The notes: generated from the sequence alone by a model not told the origin. A DNA stretch of 64,000 nt from LMUY01 sp964235495 (GCA_964235495.1 CAXSAX010000003.1:57995-121994); one strand, 5' to 3'. Numbered from the stretch's first letter, positions 28,394 through 37,140 are shown. Program-made: numbers and translations.

Positions 28394-28430
28394 CCCTCAC
28401 CCCGGTCCTCTCCCGCCAGCGGGGAAGAGA
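28394..28430. repeat. Degenerate copy of a dispersed REP-like hairpin element
   Basis: The sequence CCCTCACCCCGGTCCTCTCC and its following bases match the element at 41262-41296 with a few changes. The stem CTCTCCC/GGGGAAGAG is imperfect here. It sits between the synthetase remnant and the fabG ribosome site. Confidence 0.65.
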
Positions 28431-28446
28431 GCAGCAGGAGGCACGC

Positions 28447-29184
28447 ATGTTTCGACTAGACGGCAAGACCGCGCTGATCACTGGCGCATCGGGTGGCATC
28501 GGCGCCGCTATCGCGCGCACGCTACACGGCCAAGGCGCCCGGGTGGCACTGTCCGGCACGCGGATCGACGCCCTGGCGGCGCTGGCAGCGGAGCTTGGTG
28601 ATAGGGCGCATTCCTGCCCAGCCGACCTGCGGGACCCGGCGGCGGCGGATGCGCTGATTGTCGCGGCGGAGCAGGCCGCTGGGCCGCTGGACATCCTGGT
28701 GAACAACGCCGGGCTCACCCGCGACATGCTGGCGCTGCGCATGAAGGACGAGGACTGGCAGGCAGTGCTGGACGTGGACCTGACTGCCCCGTTCCGCCTG
28801 GCCCGTGCCGCCATGCGGGGCATGCTGCGTCGCCGGGCCGGGCGGATCATCGGCATAGCTAGCATCGTCGGCAGCACGGGCAACCCGGGCCAGGCGAACT
28901 ACGCCGCGGCGAAAGCGGGGCTGGTGGGCATGACCAAGGCGATGGCTCAGGAAGTCGGTGCACGTGGCATCACCGTCAATATCGTGGCGCCCGGCTTCAT
29001 CCAGACAGCGATGACGGAGGCATTGACCGAGGAGCAGCGCAAGCGTCTGCACGATGCCATCCCGCTCGGCCGCATGGGGCAGCCAGCGGACGTGGCGGCG
29101 GCAGTGGCCTATCTGGCGTCCGACGAGGCCGCCTGGGTGACGGGGGCGACGCTGCACGTCAATGGCGGGATGGCCATGCTCTGA
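28447..29184 (+). CDS. fabG: 3-oxoacyl-ACP reductase FabG-type SDR
   Basis: A 245-residue short-chain dehydrogenase/reductase very close to FabG. It has cofactor motif TGASGGIG (about 14-21), NNAG, catalytic Ser in GIASIVGS, the YAAAKAG Tyr-Lys pair and the family tail GATLHVNGGMAML. It should reduce 3-oxoacyl-ACP with NADPH in fatty acid synthesis. However, it is not beside acpP, fabD or fabF, so it may be a second copy or an acetoacetyl-CoA reductase (PhaB-like). A strong AGGAGG precedes ATG 28447. Its 3' end overlaps the convergent TPR-glycosyltransferase by 76 bases. Confidence 0.85.
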   Translation: MFRLDGKTALITGASGGIGAAIARTLHGQGARVALSGTRIDALAALAAELGDRAHSCPADLRDPAAADALIVAAEQAAGPLDILVNNAGLTRDMLALRMKDEDWQAVLDVDLTAPFRLARAAMRGMLRRRAGRIIGIASIVGSTGNPGQANYAAAKAGLVGMTKAMAQEVGARGITVNIVAPGFIQTAMTEALTEEQRKRLHDAIPLGRMGQPADVAAAVAYLASDEAAWVTGATLHVNGGMAML

Positions 29185-30710
29185 GGCGCTGCGATCTGCG
29201 CCAGGGCGGCTGCCACCCGGGCGACGACGCCGCCCCAGTCGCCGGGCCGGTGCTGCCGGAATAGGCGGGCGCTGGCATACCAGGGCGAGTCCTCCCGCAC
29301 GAGCAGCCAACGCCAGTCAGGCGCGTAGGGCAGCATCACCCAGGCCGGGATGCCAAGCGCGCCTGCGAGGTGGGCCACGGCGGTATCGACTGAGATCACC
29401 AGGTCAAGCGCGCCCACCAAGGCCGCGGTCTCGCTCCAATCGCCCAATTGCGCTGATTGGTCTGCAACGCCGGGCAGGTAGGAGGCTTCCCGCGCACGGA
29501 CGCCCGCTTGCAGGCTGATGATGGTTCCGCCCGCCGCGACGATAGGCGCCAGCGCCTCCACCGGCATGGACCGGCGGCGGTCGTTCGAGTGCAGCGTGTT
29601 GCCAGCCCAAACAAGGCCGATGCGCAGGCCGCCCGGCAACAGCCGATCCCAGTGCGCCGTGCGGACGGGGTCGGGCGAGAGGTAACCGGCACGATAGGGA
29701 ACATTCGCCAGCGTAGTGCCGAACAGGCGCGGCAGGCTCATCTGATCGACCCAGAAATCATGCGCTGGCGGCTCGCCCCGCTCGCAGGTGGCGGCGACGC
29801 CCGCCAGCCCCCCAAGCAACGGTGCCAGAGACCCGGCGCATTGCAGCACCACGCGCGCGCCTCGCCGGGCCAGCAGCGGCAGGTAACGGGCGAACTGGAT
29901 CGTGTCGCCCAGGCCCTGTTCGGCCAGCACCAGGATGGTGCGTCCGTTGAGCGGCTCTTCTTGCCATTGCGGGCCGGGCAGGCCATGGAACGAAGCGGGG
30001 AAGCGGCGCTTGCGCCATTCGTACTTGTCCCAACCCGCCGTCATGTCGCCGCTCAGCAGCAAGGCGACCCCATGATTCCATTGCGCTACGGCGCAGTCCG
30101 GGTCCAGCGCGAGGGCGGCCTCGCTGGCGGCCGTCGCCTCTGCCAGCCGGCCCTGGCTCGTGAGCAGGTGGGCGAGGCTGACATGCGCTTCCAGCAGCAT
30201 GGGCAATTGTGCAATGGCCCGGCGGATATGCCGTTCGGCAGCCTCCGGCTCGTCCAACTCGGCATGGGCATTGCCGAGGTTGAGGTGGGCCTCCGCATCG
30301 CCTGGATTAACCTCGATCGCGTGGCTGAATGCCGTGATGGCCTCCAACGGGCGTCCAAGCGCGCCCAACGCCGTGCCGCGAAGGGTCTGCGCCCCTGCCA
30401 AATCCTTGTCAGACTCGAGCGGGTCCAGCGTTGCCAGCGCCTCAGCGGCCTTCCCGATGGCAAGCTGGGCCCGAGCCAGCATCAATCGGCTGTCCCGGTG
30501 CGCCGGCCGTCCCGCAAGCGCGCGGGCCAAGTGCTGCGCCGCCTCGCCCGCCCGGCCATCCGCGAGCGCGATTTGGCCCAGCAGGAACAAGGCGTGCGCA
30601 TTGTCCGGATCATCCGCGAGCACGCTTTGCAGCAGCTGCTCGGCCTTGGCCTGGCGGCCGGCGCGGGCATGCGTGATGGCGAGGAGCAAGTCTGCGATGA
30701 CGTCGGACAT
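29109..30710 (-). CDS. TPR-repeat protein with glycosyltransferase-like C-terminal domain
   Basis: A 533-residue protein. Residues 1-230 are TPR repeats (GDAEAHLNLGNAHAELDEPE is a clear unit). Residues 250-500 resemble the GT9/GT41-like domain common in alphaproteobacterial TPR proteins: ILVLAEQGLGDTIQFARYLP, GLVWAGNTLHSNDRRRSMP, and VISVDTAVAHLAGALGIPAW. The sugar donor and target are unknown; glycosylation of proteins or polysaccharide is possible. No signal peptide is seen. The last 25 residues are encoded antisense to the fabG 3' end, so the tail may be a non-conserved read-through. Confidence 0.8.
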   Translation of the reverse strand: MSDVIADLLLAITHARAGRQAKAEQLLQSVLADDPDNAHALFLLGQIALADGRAGEAAQHLARALAGRPAHRDSRLMLARAQLAIGKAAEALATLDPLESDKDLAGAQTLRGTALGALGRPLEAITAFSHAIEVNPGDAEAHLNLGNAHAELDEPEAAERHIRRAIAQLPMLLEAHVSLAHLLTSQGRLAEATAASEAALALDPDCAVAQWNHGVALLLSGDMTAGWDKYEWRKRRFPASFHGLPGPQWQEEPLNGRTILVLAEQGLGDTIQFARYLPLLARRGARVVLQCAGSLAPLLGGLAGVAATCERGEPPAHDFWVDQMSLPRLFGTTLANVPYRAGYLSPDPVRTAHWDRLLPGGLRIGLVWAGNTLHSNDRRRSMPVEALAPIVAAGGTIISLQAGVRAREASYLPGVADQSAQLGDWSETAALVGALDLVISVDTAVAHLAGALGIPAWVMLPYAPDWRWLLVREDSPWYASARLFRQHRPGDWGGVVARVAAALAQIAAPQSMAIPPLTCSVAPVTQAASSDAR

Positions 30711-30775
30711 GACGCCAGACTGCCGCCATGGGATTAAGCGGCGATGAAGGCCGTGATCATGGCGAAGCAGGCAAT

Positions 30776-31519
30776 CTACGACCCGCTATACCAATTGTAG
30801 CCCTGGTCTTCCCACCAGCCGCCCGGATAGTCGTTGGTGACGTACATCGCCACGATGTGCTTGGGGTTCTTGAAGCCCAGCTTGGTCGGTATGCGCAGCT
30901 TCATCGGGAAGCCATACTTGTCGGGCAACGGCTCACCGCGGAAATCCAGCGCCATGATGGTCTGCGGGTGCAACGCGGTGGCCATGTCAATGCTGCCGTA
31001 GTAGCGGTCGGCGCACTTGAACCCGACGTACTTGGCCTTCGTGTCCGCGCCGACCCGATCCAGGAAGGTGTGAAACGGCACACCAGACCATTGCCCGATG
31101 GCGCTCCACCCCTCGATGCAGATGTGCCGGGTGATCTGGCTCTCCTGCGGCAGGGCGCGCAGCTTCGCCAGCGTCCAGGGCTGCTTGTCCGCCACTAGGC
31201 CGGAGACTTCGAGCTTGTAGGTGTCCCCGTCCACCTCCGGGGCGTTGTCCTCGGGGTAGTAGGCGTTGAACGGGAACGGGTCGGTGATATCGGCGGGCGA
31301 GAAAGTGGGGGCCAGCCGGTTGGGGTCGAACAGCAGCGCCTGCATCCGGTCGTTGAACTTCGACATGGCCCACAGCACGCGGTCCACTGCATCGCCGTCC
31401 GACAAGTTGCACCCGGTCAGCATGGTGAGCGCGCCGAGCGACAGTCCGGAGCGCAGCAGCATGCGGCGTTGCACCCGGGCCAGTTCCGGTGCGGCATCAG
31501 TCATGAGTTTGCGCTTCAT
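30776..31519 (-). CDS. YedY/MsrP-like molybdopterin oxidoreductase (sulfite oxidase fold), Tat lipoprotein
   Basis: A 247-residue periplasmic molybdoenzyme. The N-terminus has a twin-arginine motif (QRRMLLRSG) followed by a hydrophobic stretch and a lipobox ending LTGC (Cys37), so it is probably a Tat-exported lipoprotein. The sulfite-oxidase-fold core is marked by RHICIEGWSAIGQWSGVP, with the molybdenum-ligand Cys134, and by MKLRIPTKLGFKNPKHI near the end. Family members reduce methionine sulfoxide or other oxides, or oxidise sulfite; the substrate cannot be assigned. The ATG overlaps the stop of the upstream cytochrome b gene (ATGA), its probable electron partner. Confidence 0.85.
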   Translation of the reverse strand: MKRKLMTDAAPELARVQRRMLLRSGLSLGALTMLTGCNLSDGDAVDRVLWAMSKFNDRMQALLFDPNRLAPTFSPADITDPFPFNAYYPEDNAPEVDGDTYKLEVSGLVADKQPWTLAKLRALPQESQITRHICIEGWSAIGQWSGVPFHTFLDRVGADTKAKYVGFKCADRYYGSIDMATALHPQTIMALDFRGEPLPDKYGFPMKLRIPTKLGFKNPKHIVAMYVTNDYPGGWWEDQGYNWYSGS

Positions 31520-32178
31520 GACAGCGCCTCGCCGGGTTCAGCCCCAGGCTCAACGTGAACCCGGCCGCGCCCGGTGATCATGGCCCACAGGGTGCTCGGC
31601 ACCAGGATGACCAGCGCCAGGTGGGTAGCGACGAAGCCCACAATTCCCGCCATGGCCAGGAAGTGGATGCGCCGGGTGGCCTCGTAGCCGCCCAGCAACT
31701 GGGTCAGCACCTGCACCTGCACCGGCTTCCACAGCGCGAGGCCGGACGCCGCGGCGGCGGCGATCAGCAGCAGCACCCCGGCGTAGAGCAGGCGCTGCAC
31801 GGCGTTGTAGGTGCCGAGCTTGTGCTGCAACTTGAAGGTGAGTGCGGCCACCGTGTCCCGCCACACGGCGCGCGGCTTGATGGGCAGCAGGTGGCGGCTG
31901 AAGTGCCGGCTTGCCAGGCCATACACCAAGTAAACCAGCCCGTTGCCGATGAGCAGCCACATGGCGGCGAAGTGCCAGGCCAGCGCGCCGCCCAGCCAGC
32001 CGCCAAGCGTGGCCCAGGCGGGGAAGCTGAACGGGAAGAGCGGGCTGGCGTCGTAGATCTTCCAGCCGCTCATCACCATGCAGGTGATGGCGAAGGCGTT
32101 GAGCCAATGGGTGAGCCGGATGGTGAACGGGTGGATCACCACCACGCGGCGGCGCTCGGGCTGGGCAATCTGGGTCAT
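31516..32178 (-). CDS. Cytochrome b561-type membrane subunit of the molybdoenzyme
   Basis: A 220-residue membrane protein with four main hydrophobic helices. His24 in RLTHWLNAFA, His69 in ALAWHFAAMW and two His in RRIHFLAMAG...FVATHLAL are candidate haem b ligands, the pattern of formate dehydrogenase gamma/Ni-Fe hydrogenase cytochrome b subunits. It should pass electrons between quinol and the periplasmic molybdoenzyme encoded next. This is not the MsrQ type that normally pairs with MsrP, so the pair is a YedY-like variant. It is 60 bases downstream of the small secreted protein gene. Confidence 0.85.
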   Translation of the reverse strand: MTQIAQPERRRVVVIHPFTIRLTHWLNAFAITCMVMSGWKIYDASPLFPFSFPAWATLGGWLGGALAWHFAAMWLLIGNGLVYLVYGLASRHFSRHLLPIKPRAVWRDTVAALTFKLQHKLGTYNAVQRLLYAGVLLLIAAAAASGLALWKPVQVQVLTQLLGGYEATRRIHFLAMAGIVGFVATHLALVILVPSTLWAMITGRGRVHVEPGAEPGEALS

Positions 32179-32238
32179 GGCGCATCCATCTGGTGCGTTC
32201 CCGGCCGTGCATCGACCGGGGACATGTCATGGCAGCCC

Positions 32239-32853
32239 TCACATGGGCGGGACGGTGCCGTTCACGCCAGCAATCACGGCGTTGGCGGTGACGCTGGAGG
32301 CGCCCTTGTCGCTGATCACCACGATCCGCGCGCCGGGCGTCAGGATGCTGCGGTCAGCCGGGGCGATGCTGACGACGGGCACGTCCTCAGGCACTGTGAT
32401 GGTCTTGCTGCCGCCCTTGTAGTTGATCACCAGGGTGCGGCCGTTGGCGGTCTGCACGCTGCCGACGGCGCCGTTGGTCATGGTGTTGCCGCCAGAAAGG
32501 TCCCAGCCGTAATGGCCGTCCCCCATGCCACGCAGCTTCTGGTCGATGATGGTGACTTCCAGGGCTTTGAGCGTGCCGTCCGGCTGCGGGGCGGCGGCGA
32601 CGCCAATGTAGCTGTCCGGCTTCACGTCCGCGATGGTGGCGTTGGTTGCGCCTAGCACGGCGCTCTTGTCCGTGAGCATCACGGGGATGGTGGCGCCGTT
32701 GCGGGTCTTGGCTTCGAGGGTCTGCCCATCAAGCGAGGCGATGGTGCCGCGGGTCAGAGTGACGGGAACATCCTGGGCGTTGACCGATACGACCGCAGTG
32801 CCAGCAAGGAAAGCGGCGGCAAGCGTGACACCAGCGAAAAGCTGCTTGAGCAT
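32239..32853 (-). CDS. Secreted protein of unknown function (DUF5666-like)
   Basis: A 204-residue protein with a clear signal peptide (MLKQLFAGVTLAAAFLAGTA, cleavage after VNA). The mature part is beta-rich with repeated short motifs (TRGTIASLDGQTLEAKTRNG; IGVAAAPQPDGTLKALEVTI), resembling DUF5666-type domains in which RGxIxxxxG modules recur. No catalytic residues are evident. A strong GGAGG lies ahead of ATG 32853; the open frame continues far upstream but is antisense-like. It sits between chvG (173 bases upstream) and the cytochrome b gene, and may act with the periplasmic molybdoenzyme. That link is an inference from position only. Confidence 0.75.
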   Translation of the reverse strand: MLKQLFAGVTLAAAFLAGTAVVSVNAQDVPVTLTRGTIASLDGQTLEAKTRNGATIPVMLTDKSAVLGATNATIADVKPDSYIGVAAAPQPDGTLKALEVTIIDQKLRGMGDGHYGWDLSGGNTMTNGAVGSVQTANGRTLVINYKGGSKTITVPEDVPVVSIAPADRSILTPGARIVVISDKGASSVTANAVIAGVNGTVPPM

Positions 32854-33026
32854 GGAGATACCTCCGTTAAGCGAACCAATTGATCGCAGCCGACTGAATA
32901 GCCCGCGATCAACGCAATGCAAACGGCAGAGGGATATCTTGCACCGGCGCGCGACGAAGCGGTGAGCGCCCGGGTTGGTCAACCCGTAAAGGACGCATTC
33001 CCCCGTCACGCGCCAGCCGGGAAGAG

Positions 33027-34691
33027 TCAAGCTTTCGGCAGCAGCACCACGAACCGGGCGCCCAACACCCGTCCCGCCGGGTCCTGCCGGTTCTCCGCCG
33101 CGATCTGGCCTTTCAACGCCTCCACGATCTGCTTGCTGATCGACAGCCCCAGGCCCGAATGCGTGCCGAACCGCTCTCCTTGCGGGCGCTCGGTGTAGAA
33201 GCGGTCGAACACATGCTCTAGTCGGCCCTCCGGCATGCCGGGGCCTTCGTCGTCCACGCTCACCTCTACCATGGCGCCGGCATCCCGGGCGCGCAGCACC
33301 ACGCTGCCGCCGGCGGGACTGAAGCTGTGGGCGTTGCCGATCAGGTTGCGCAGCACCTGCACCAGCCGGTCCTCCACCGCCCGCACCAGCAGGGTCCCGT
33401 CCGGCGCCTCCACCCGCAGCTGCACGCCACCCTCCGGCCGGGTCGCCTCGTCGATCTCGGCCAGCAGTTGCAGGATCGCCACCACGTTCACCGGCTCCAC
33501 CACCGTGCGACTCAGTTCGGCATCCACCCGGCTCGCGTCGCTGATGTCGCTGATCAGGCGGTCCAGCCGGGTCACGTCCTCGGCGATGATGGCGAGCAGG
33601 CGGCGCTGCGCCACCGGATCCTCGACCCGGCGCAGCGTCTCGATCGCGCTGCGGATGGAGCTGAGCGGGTTCTTGATCTCGTGCGCCACGTCCGCGGCAA
33701 ACCGCTCGGTGGCGTCCATGCGGGACCACAGGGCGGCCGAGCTGTCCCGCAGCGCATGGGCCAGTTCGGCGATCTCGTCGCGGCGGCGCATCAGCGCAGG
33801 TGGCACAGCGCCAGCGCGGCCATGGCCCTCCCGCATGTCCCGCGCCGCCTGACTCAGCCGCAGGATGGGGCGCGCGATGGTGAGCGACAGATACCAGGAC
33901 AGCATCACCGTCAGCACCAGGGCGGTGACGAACAGGCCCAGGATGGAGCCGCGGATCGCCACCAGGCTGCCATCCACCTCCCGCGCGTCCCGCGTCAGCT
34001 GCACGATGCCGACGGTGTGGCGGTTGCGCATGATCGGCTCGGCCACCGTCACCAGCAGGCGGTTGTCGGCGGTGCGGCGGATGTAGGGTGGCGTCTCGCG
34101 GCCCTGGTCGGAGGTGAGCTTCAGCTCAGCCTTCACGTCCGGCTGCCAATCCGGCCCGGCGGCGGCGGGGCCGGTCTGCACGGTGGCCATCGGCTCGTGC
34201 GGCAGGAACGACAGCAGCCGGTCGTAGATCGTCTGCACCGTGCCCTCGAACGGGGTGCGGTCGGCAGCGGGCGGCAGCGGCTGGGTGTGGACGTCGCCGC
34301 CCTCACCTTGCCGCATCCGGCTGTCCGCCACCACCTGGCCGTCCGCGCTGTAGATCTTGGCCTGGCTGTTGGGCGTGGGGTCGGTGAGGCGGCGCAGCAG
34401 CGGACGGGCGAGCTCAGGCACCAGCACGGGGTTCTCCGGGTCCGTCTCGCGCACCGCAGACTCGCCAAGCGCGCCGGCATAGATGCGGGCCTGCTCGCGC
34501 AGCGCGGTGACCTCGTTCTCCAGCAGGCCGTTCTGGTACTGGTCCAGGTAGAGCAGGGCTGCCACCAGCAGCACCAGCGGCAGTGCGTTGACCAGCAAGA
34601 TACGGCGCAGCAGCGGCGGCACCCAGCGGCGCGGCAGCGGCAGGCGCAGCGGCGGCGTCATGGGCGAGATGGGGGCGCCGATGTCGGGCAC
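33027..34691 (-). CDS. chvG: Sensor histidine kinase ChvG (ExoS type)
   Basis: A kinase of about 554 residues. It has an N-terminal membrane helix (ILLVNALPLVLLVAALLYL), a periplasmic sensor segment of about 200 residues, a second helix (GSILGLFVTALVLTVMLSW), HAMP, and the catalytic part with AADVAHEIKNPLSSIRSAI (His) plus VLRNLIGNAHSF, DEGPGM and HSGLGLSISKQI. ChvG/ExoS controls envelope and acid-stress responses through ChvI, and in rhizobia succinoglycan synthesis. GTG 34691 is supported by AAGGAGGG placed 6 bases before it and lies one base after the chvI stop, so the genes are coupled. Confidence 0.92.
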   Translation of the reverse strand: MPDIGAPISPMTPPLRLPLPRRWVPPLLRRILLVNALPLVLLVAALLYLDQYQNGLLENEVTALREQARIYAGALGESAVRETDPENPVLVPELARPLLRRLTDPTPNSQAKIYSADGQVVADSRMRQGEGGDVHTQPLPPAADRTPFEGTVQTIYDRLLSFLPHEPMATVQTGPAAAGPDWQPDVKAELKLTSDQGRETPPYIRRTADNRLLVTVAEPIMRNRHTVGIVQLTRDAREVDGSLVAIRGSILGLFVTALVLTVMLSWYLSLTIARPILRLSQAARDMREGHGRAGAVPPALMRRRDEIAELAHALRDSSAALWSRMDATERFAADVAHEIKNPLSSIRSAIETLRRVEDPVAQRRLLAIIAEDVTRLDRLISDISDASRVDAELSRTVVEPVNVVAILQLLAEIDEATRPEGGVQLRVEAPDGTLLVRAVEDRLVQVLRNLIGNAHSFSPAGGSVVLRARDAGAMVEVSVDDEGPGMPEGRLEHVFDRFYTERPQGERFGTHSGLGLSISKQIVEALKGQIAAENRQDPAGRVLGARFVVLLPKA

Positions 34692-34692
34692 C

Positions 34693-35394
34693 TCAGCCCT
34701 CCTTGTAGCGGTAGCCGATGCCGTAGAGCGTCTCGATGTGGTCGAAGCTGTCGTTGCCGGTGCGGAACTTCTTGCGCACCCGCTTGATGTGGCTGTCGAT
34801 GGTGCGGTCATCCACGTAGGTGGTCTCGCCGTAAGCGGCGTCGATCAGCTGATCGCGGGACTTCACCATGCCGGGGCGGGCGGCAAGGGCCTTGACGAGC
34901 AGGAATTCCGTCACCGTCAGCTGGATGTCGGTACCCCGCCAGGTGCATTGGTGCTTGGTCTCATCCAGGGTCAGGTCGCCGCGTGTCATGACGCCGCCGG
35001 GTGCGGCGCCGGAGCCTTCGGCGCGGCTGCTCTCGTTGCGCCGCAGCAGGGCGCGGATGCGTTCGATCAGCAAGCGCTGGGAAAACGGCTTGGTGATGTA
35101 GTCGTCGGCTCCCAGGCGCAGGCCCATCAGCTGGTCCACCTCCTCGTCCTTGGAGGTGAGAAAGATGACCGGCATGGAGGAGCGCTGGCGCAGCCGCTGC
35201 AGCAGCTCGATGCCGTCCATGCGCGGCATCTTGATGTCCAGCACCGCGAGGTCCACCGGGCGGGCGGTAAGGCCCTGCAAGGCGCTCTCGCCATCGGTGT
35301 AGGTGCGGACCTGGAAGCCCTCAGCCTCCAGCGTCATGCTGACGGAGGTGAGGATGTTGCGGTCGTCGTCGACCAGGGCGATGGTGTGCTTCAT
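34693..35394 (-). CDS. chvI: Response regulator ChvI (OmpR family)
   Basis: A 233-residue two-domain regulator. The receiver starts KHTIALVDDDRNIL with phosphoacceptor Asp53 in VLDIKMPRMDG, and the conserved DDYITKPFS lysine. The OmpR-type winged-helix domain covers about 130-233 (LTVTEFLLVKALAARPGMVKS; DSHIKRVRKKF). The text closely follows alphaproteobacterial ChvI. It would bind DNA when phosphorylated by ChvG and control envelope, acid or exopolysaccharide genes. Regulation of the nearby XrtA locus is possible but not shown by sequence. It is divergent from the HugZ-like gene. Confidence 0.93.
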   Translation of the reverse strand: MKHTIALVDDDRNILTSVSMTLEAEGFQVRTYTDGESALQGLTARPVDLAVLDIKMPRMDGIELLQRLRQRSSMPVIFLTSKDEEVDQLMGLRLGADDYITKPFSQRLLIERIRALLRRNESSRAEGSGAAPGGVMTRGDLTLDETKHQCTWRGTDIQLTVTEFLLVKALAARPGMVKSRDQLIDAAYGETTYVDDRTIDSHIKRVRKKFRTGNDSFDHIETLYGIGYRYKEG

Positions 35395-35471
35395 GGGCGG
35401 GCGCCTCGGGTGGCAATGCGGCAGCGTGCCGCCAGATTATGGCGCAAAACGGACCGGGCGGGGAACAGGCC

Positions 35472-36203
35472 ATGGCGGATGAGCCGCAGACGACGAAGCC
35501 GGAGCGCGGCGCCCCCGACCGCAGCGCGACAGTGTGGCAGGCCCGCACTCTGTTGCGGAACGCGCGGGCCGGCACGCTGGCGACGCAGGAGGGTGGGCAG
35601 CCGTACGCGGCGCTCGTCACCCCTACGCCGGCGCCCGACCTGTCCCTGCTGATGCTGCTGTCCGGCCTGTCCGCCCACACGCGGCACCTGCGCGACGACG
35701 GGCGCTGTGCCCTGATGGTGACGGGCGAGGCGACCGACGGCAACCCGCAGACCGCGCCGCGGCTGACGGTCATGGGCGTGGCGAGTGCTGAGTCGGACCC
35801 GGCGCTCAAGGCCCGCTGGATCGCGCGGCACCCTTACGCCGGGTTCTACGCCGGGCTGAGCGATTTCCGCCTAGTGCGGCTGCGGCTCACCGGCGGCCAG
35901 TTCATCGGCGGCTTCGCCAGCGCGCACCGGTTCAGCCAGGCCGAGCTGACGCCCGACCCAGCCGCGGTGGCCGCGGTGGCGGTGGCGGAAGCGGACATCA
36001 TGGCGCACATGAACGCCGACCATGCGGCGGCGGTGGAGCGGATGGCCGGCGGCCCCGGGTGGCGTATGGCGGCGGTGGACGTGGACGGGTGCGATCTGCT
36101 GCGGGAGGGGACAGTGCTGCGGGTGGCCTGGTCCGCGCCGGTGGCGGATGCGGGGGGCGTGCGGGGGGAGCTGATGCGGCTGGCACGGGGCGGGGCGGCT
36201 TAG
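35472..36203 (+). CDS. HugZ-like haem-utilisation / pyridoxamine-phosphate-oxidase-fold protein with DUF2470 domain
   Basis: A 243-residue protein. Residues 20-150 form a split-barrel flavin/haem-binding fold (ARTLLRNARAGTLATQEGGQPY; SGLSAHTRHLRDDGRCALMV). Residues 165-243 are a DUF2470 domain with AHMNADHAAAVERMA, whose His is a haem ligand in HugZ relatives. It may degrade haem or act as a general FMN-dependent oxidoreductase. ATG 35472 has an upstream GGGGA; ATG 35439 would add 11 residues without a ribosome site. It is alone, divergent from chvI. Confidence 0.82.
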   Translation: MADEPQTTKPERGAPDRSATVWQARTLLRNARAGTLATQEGGQPYAALVTPTPAPDLSLLMLLSGLSAHTRHLRDDGRCALMVTGEATDGNPQTAPRLTVMGVASAESDPALKARWIARHPYAGFYAGLSDFRLVRLRLTGGQFIGGFASAHRFSQAELTPDPAAVAAVAVAEADIMAHMNADHAAAVERMAGGPGWRMAAVDVDGCDLLREGTVLRVAWSAPVADAGGVRGELMRLARGGAA

Positions 36204-36277
36204 CGGGCTGGCGGAGGGAGGCAAAGCATCGTCAGGAATGACTGTGCCACCGCGCGTGATCGAGTGAGACCTGACCC

Positions 36278-36412
36278 ATGCCGTCCATGTCCGGACCATC
36301 CAACGCGCTGGACGATCTAAGCGAAGAATTCGGCCGTGTTCACACCAAGCTCGACCGGATCGATGCGGGGTTGGAGCGGATGGAGACATGCACCGGGCTG
36401 ATTGAGCAGTAA
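36278..36412 (+). CDS. Small hypothetical protein, 44 residues, coiled-coil-like
   Basis: ATG 36278 opens a 44-residue frame (MPSMSGPSNALDDLSEEF...) whose second half has heptad-like spacing (VHTKLDRIDAGLERMETC). No clear ribosome site precedes it and I recognise no family. It occupies the gap between the HugZ-like gene and the convergent membrane-protein gene. It could be a real small protein or chance. Confidence 0.3.
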   Translation: MPSMSGPSNALDDLSEEFGRVHTKLDRIDAGLERMETCTGLIEQ

Positions 36413-36429
36413 GCAAGAGGCTCACAGCA

Positions 36430-37125
36430 TCAAACACGCGGTGTTGAACTCATCGCGACTGGACCCAAGCCGTAAGTTGCTGGAACGTCACCGCGGCGCG
36501 AAGCGGCTATGAGTCGTGTGACCACCCAAGCGATGATCGGTGTGCCGATCAGGGTCGGCGCGATGAAGGCCACCGGCCTGGGCAGGAAGGCCAGCGCGTT
36601 GACGGCGAAGGCGCTCACGATGGCGATGTAGCCGGCCGACATGCCGATCACGTGCCGGATCAGCCAAGCGCCGGGCAGCATCCGCCCTTTGAGGATGCGC
36701 AGCTCGCGCATGGCGAGAAAGCTGCCGACGACCCCGAAGAACAGCGAAGTCATATCCCCGCGTCCGGCCAGGCCATCGGCCAGCAGCCCGCCGCTGAACG
36801 CGAGCGTTAGGCCGGAGACGAGCCAGTCGAACCAGCGCGCGCCCAGCCCCTCATGCAGACGCCGCTGGCTGAGCGCCCGCCAGCCGTTGAACACCAGGAA
36901 AAAGCTGAACACTGCGATGACCAGCAGGAACTGGTTGCCCGTCGCAACCGCCAGGATGAGTGCGGACGCGGCGGTGCCGGCCATCGCGATGGCATAGGCG
37001 CGCCCGGACGCCCGGTGAAGCGTCCGGCCCTTGGGGGCTGCCATGGCGACTGGCCCGGCGACGAGGGCAAGCGTGCCGCCAGCCACGTGGGTCGCCAGCA
37101 TCAGGTTGAACGCCAGGCCCGGCAT
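36430..37125 (-). CDS. DUF2306-like integral membrane protein
   Basis: A 231-residue protein with about seven hydrophobic helices (MLATHVAGGTLALVAGPVAM, AIAMAGTAASALILAVATG, FLLVIAVFSFFLVFNGWRAL and others). The HVAGGTLALVAGPVA and HRASGRAYAIAM blocks, with conserved His, resemble DUF2306 membrane proteins of unknown function. ATG 37125 follows a GAGG at 5 bases; an in-frame GTG at 37134 is possible. It is divergent from a TetR-family gene, which may repress it through the palindrome between them. Confidence 0.7.
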   Translation of the reverse strand: MPGLAFNLMLATHVAGGTLALVAGPVAMAAPKGRTLHRASGRAYAIAMAGTAASALILAVATGNQFLLVIAVFSFFLVFNGWRALSQRRLHEGLGARWFDWLVSGLTLAFSGGLLADGLAGRGDMTSLFFGVVGSFLAMRELRILKGRMLPGAWLIRHVIGMSAGYIAIVSAFAVNALAFLPRPVAFIAPTLIGTPIIAWVVTRLIAASRRGDVPATYGLGPVAMSSTPRV

Positions 37126-37140
37126 CGCCCTCACTCCCGC

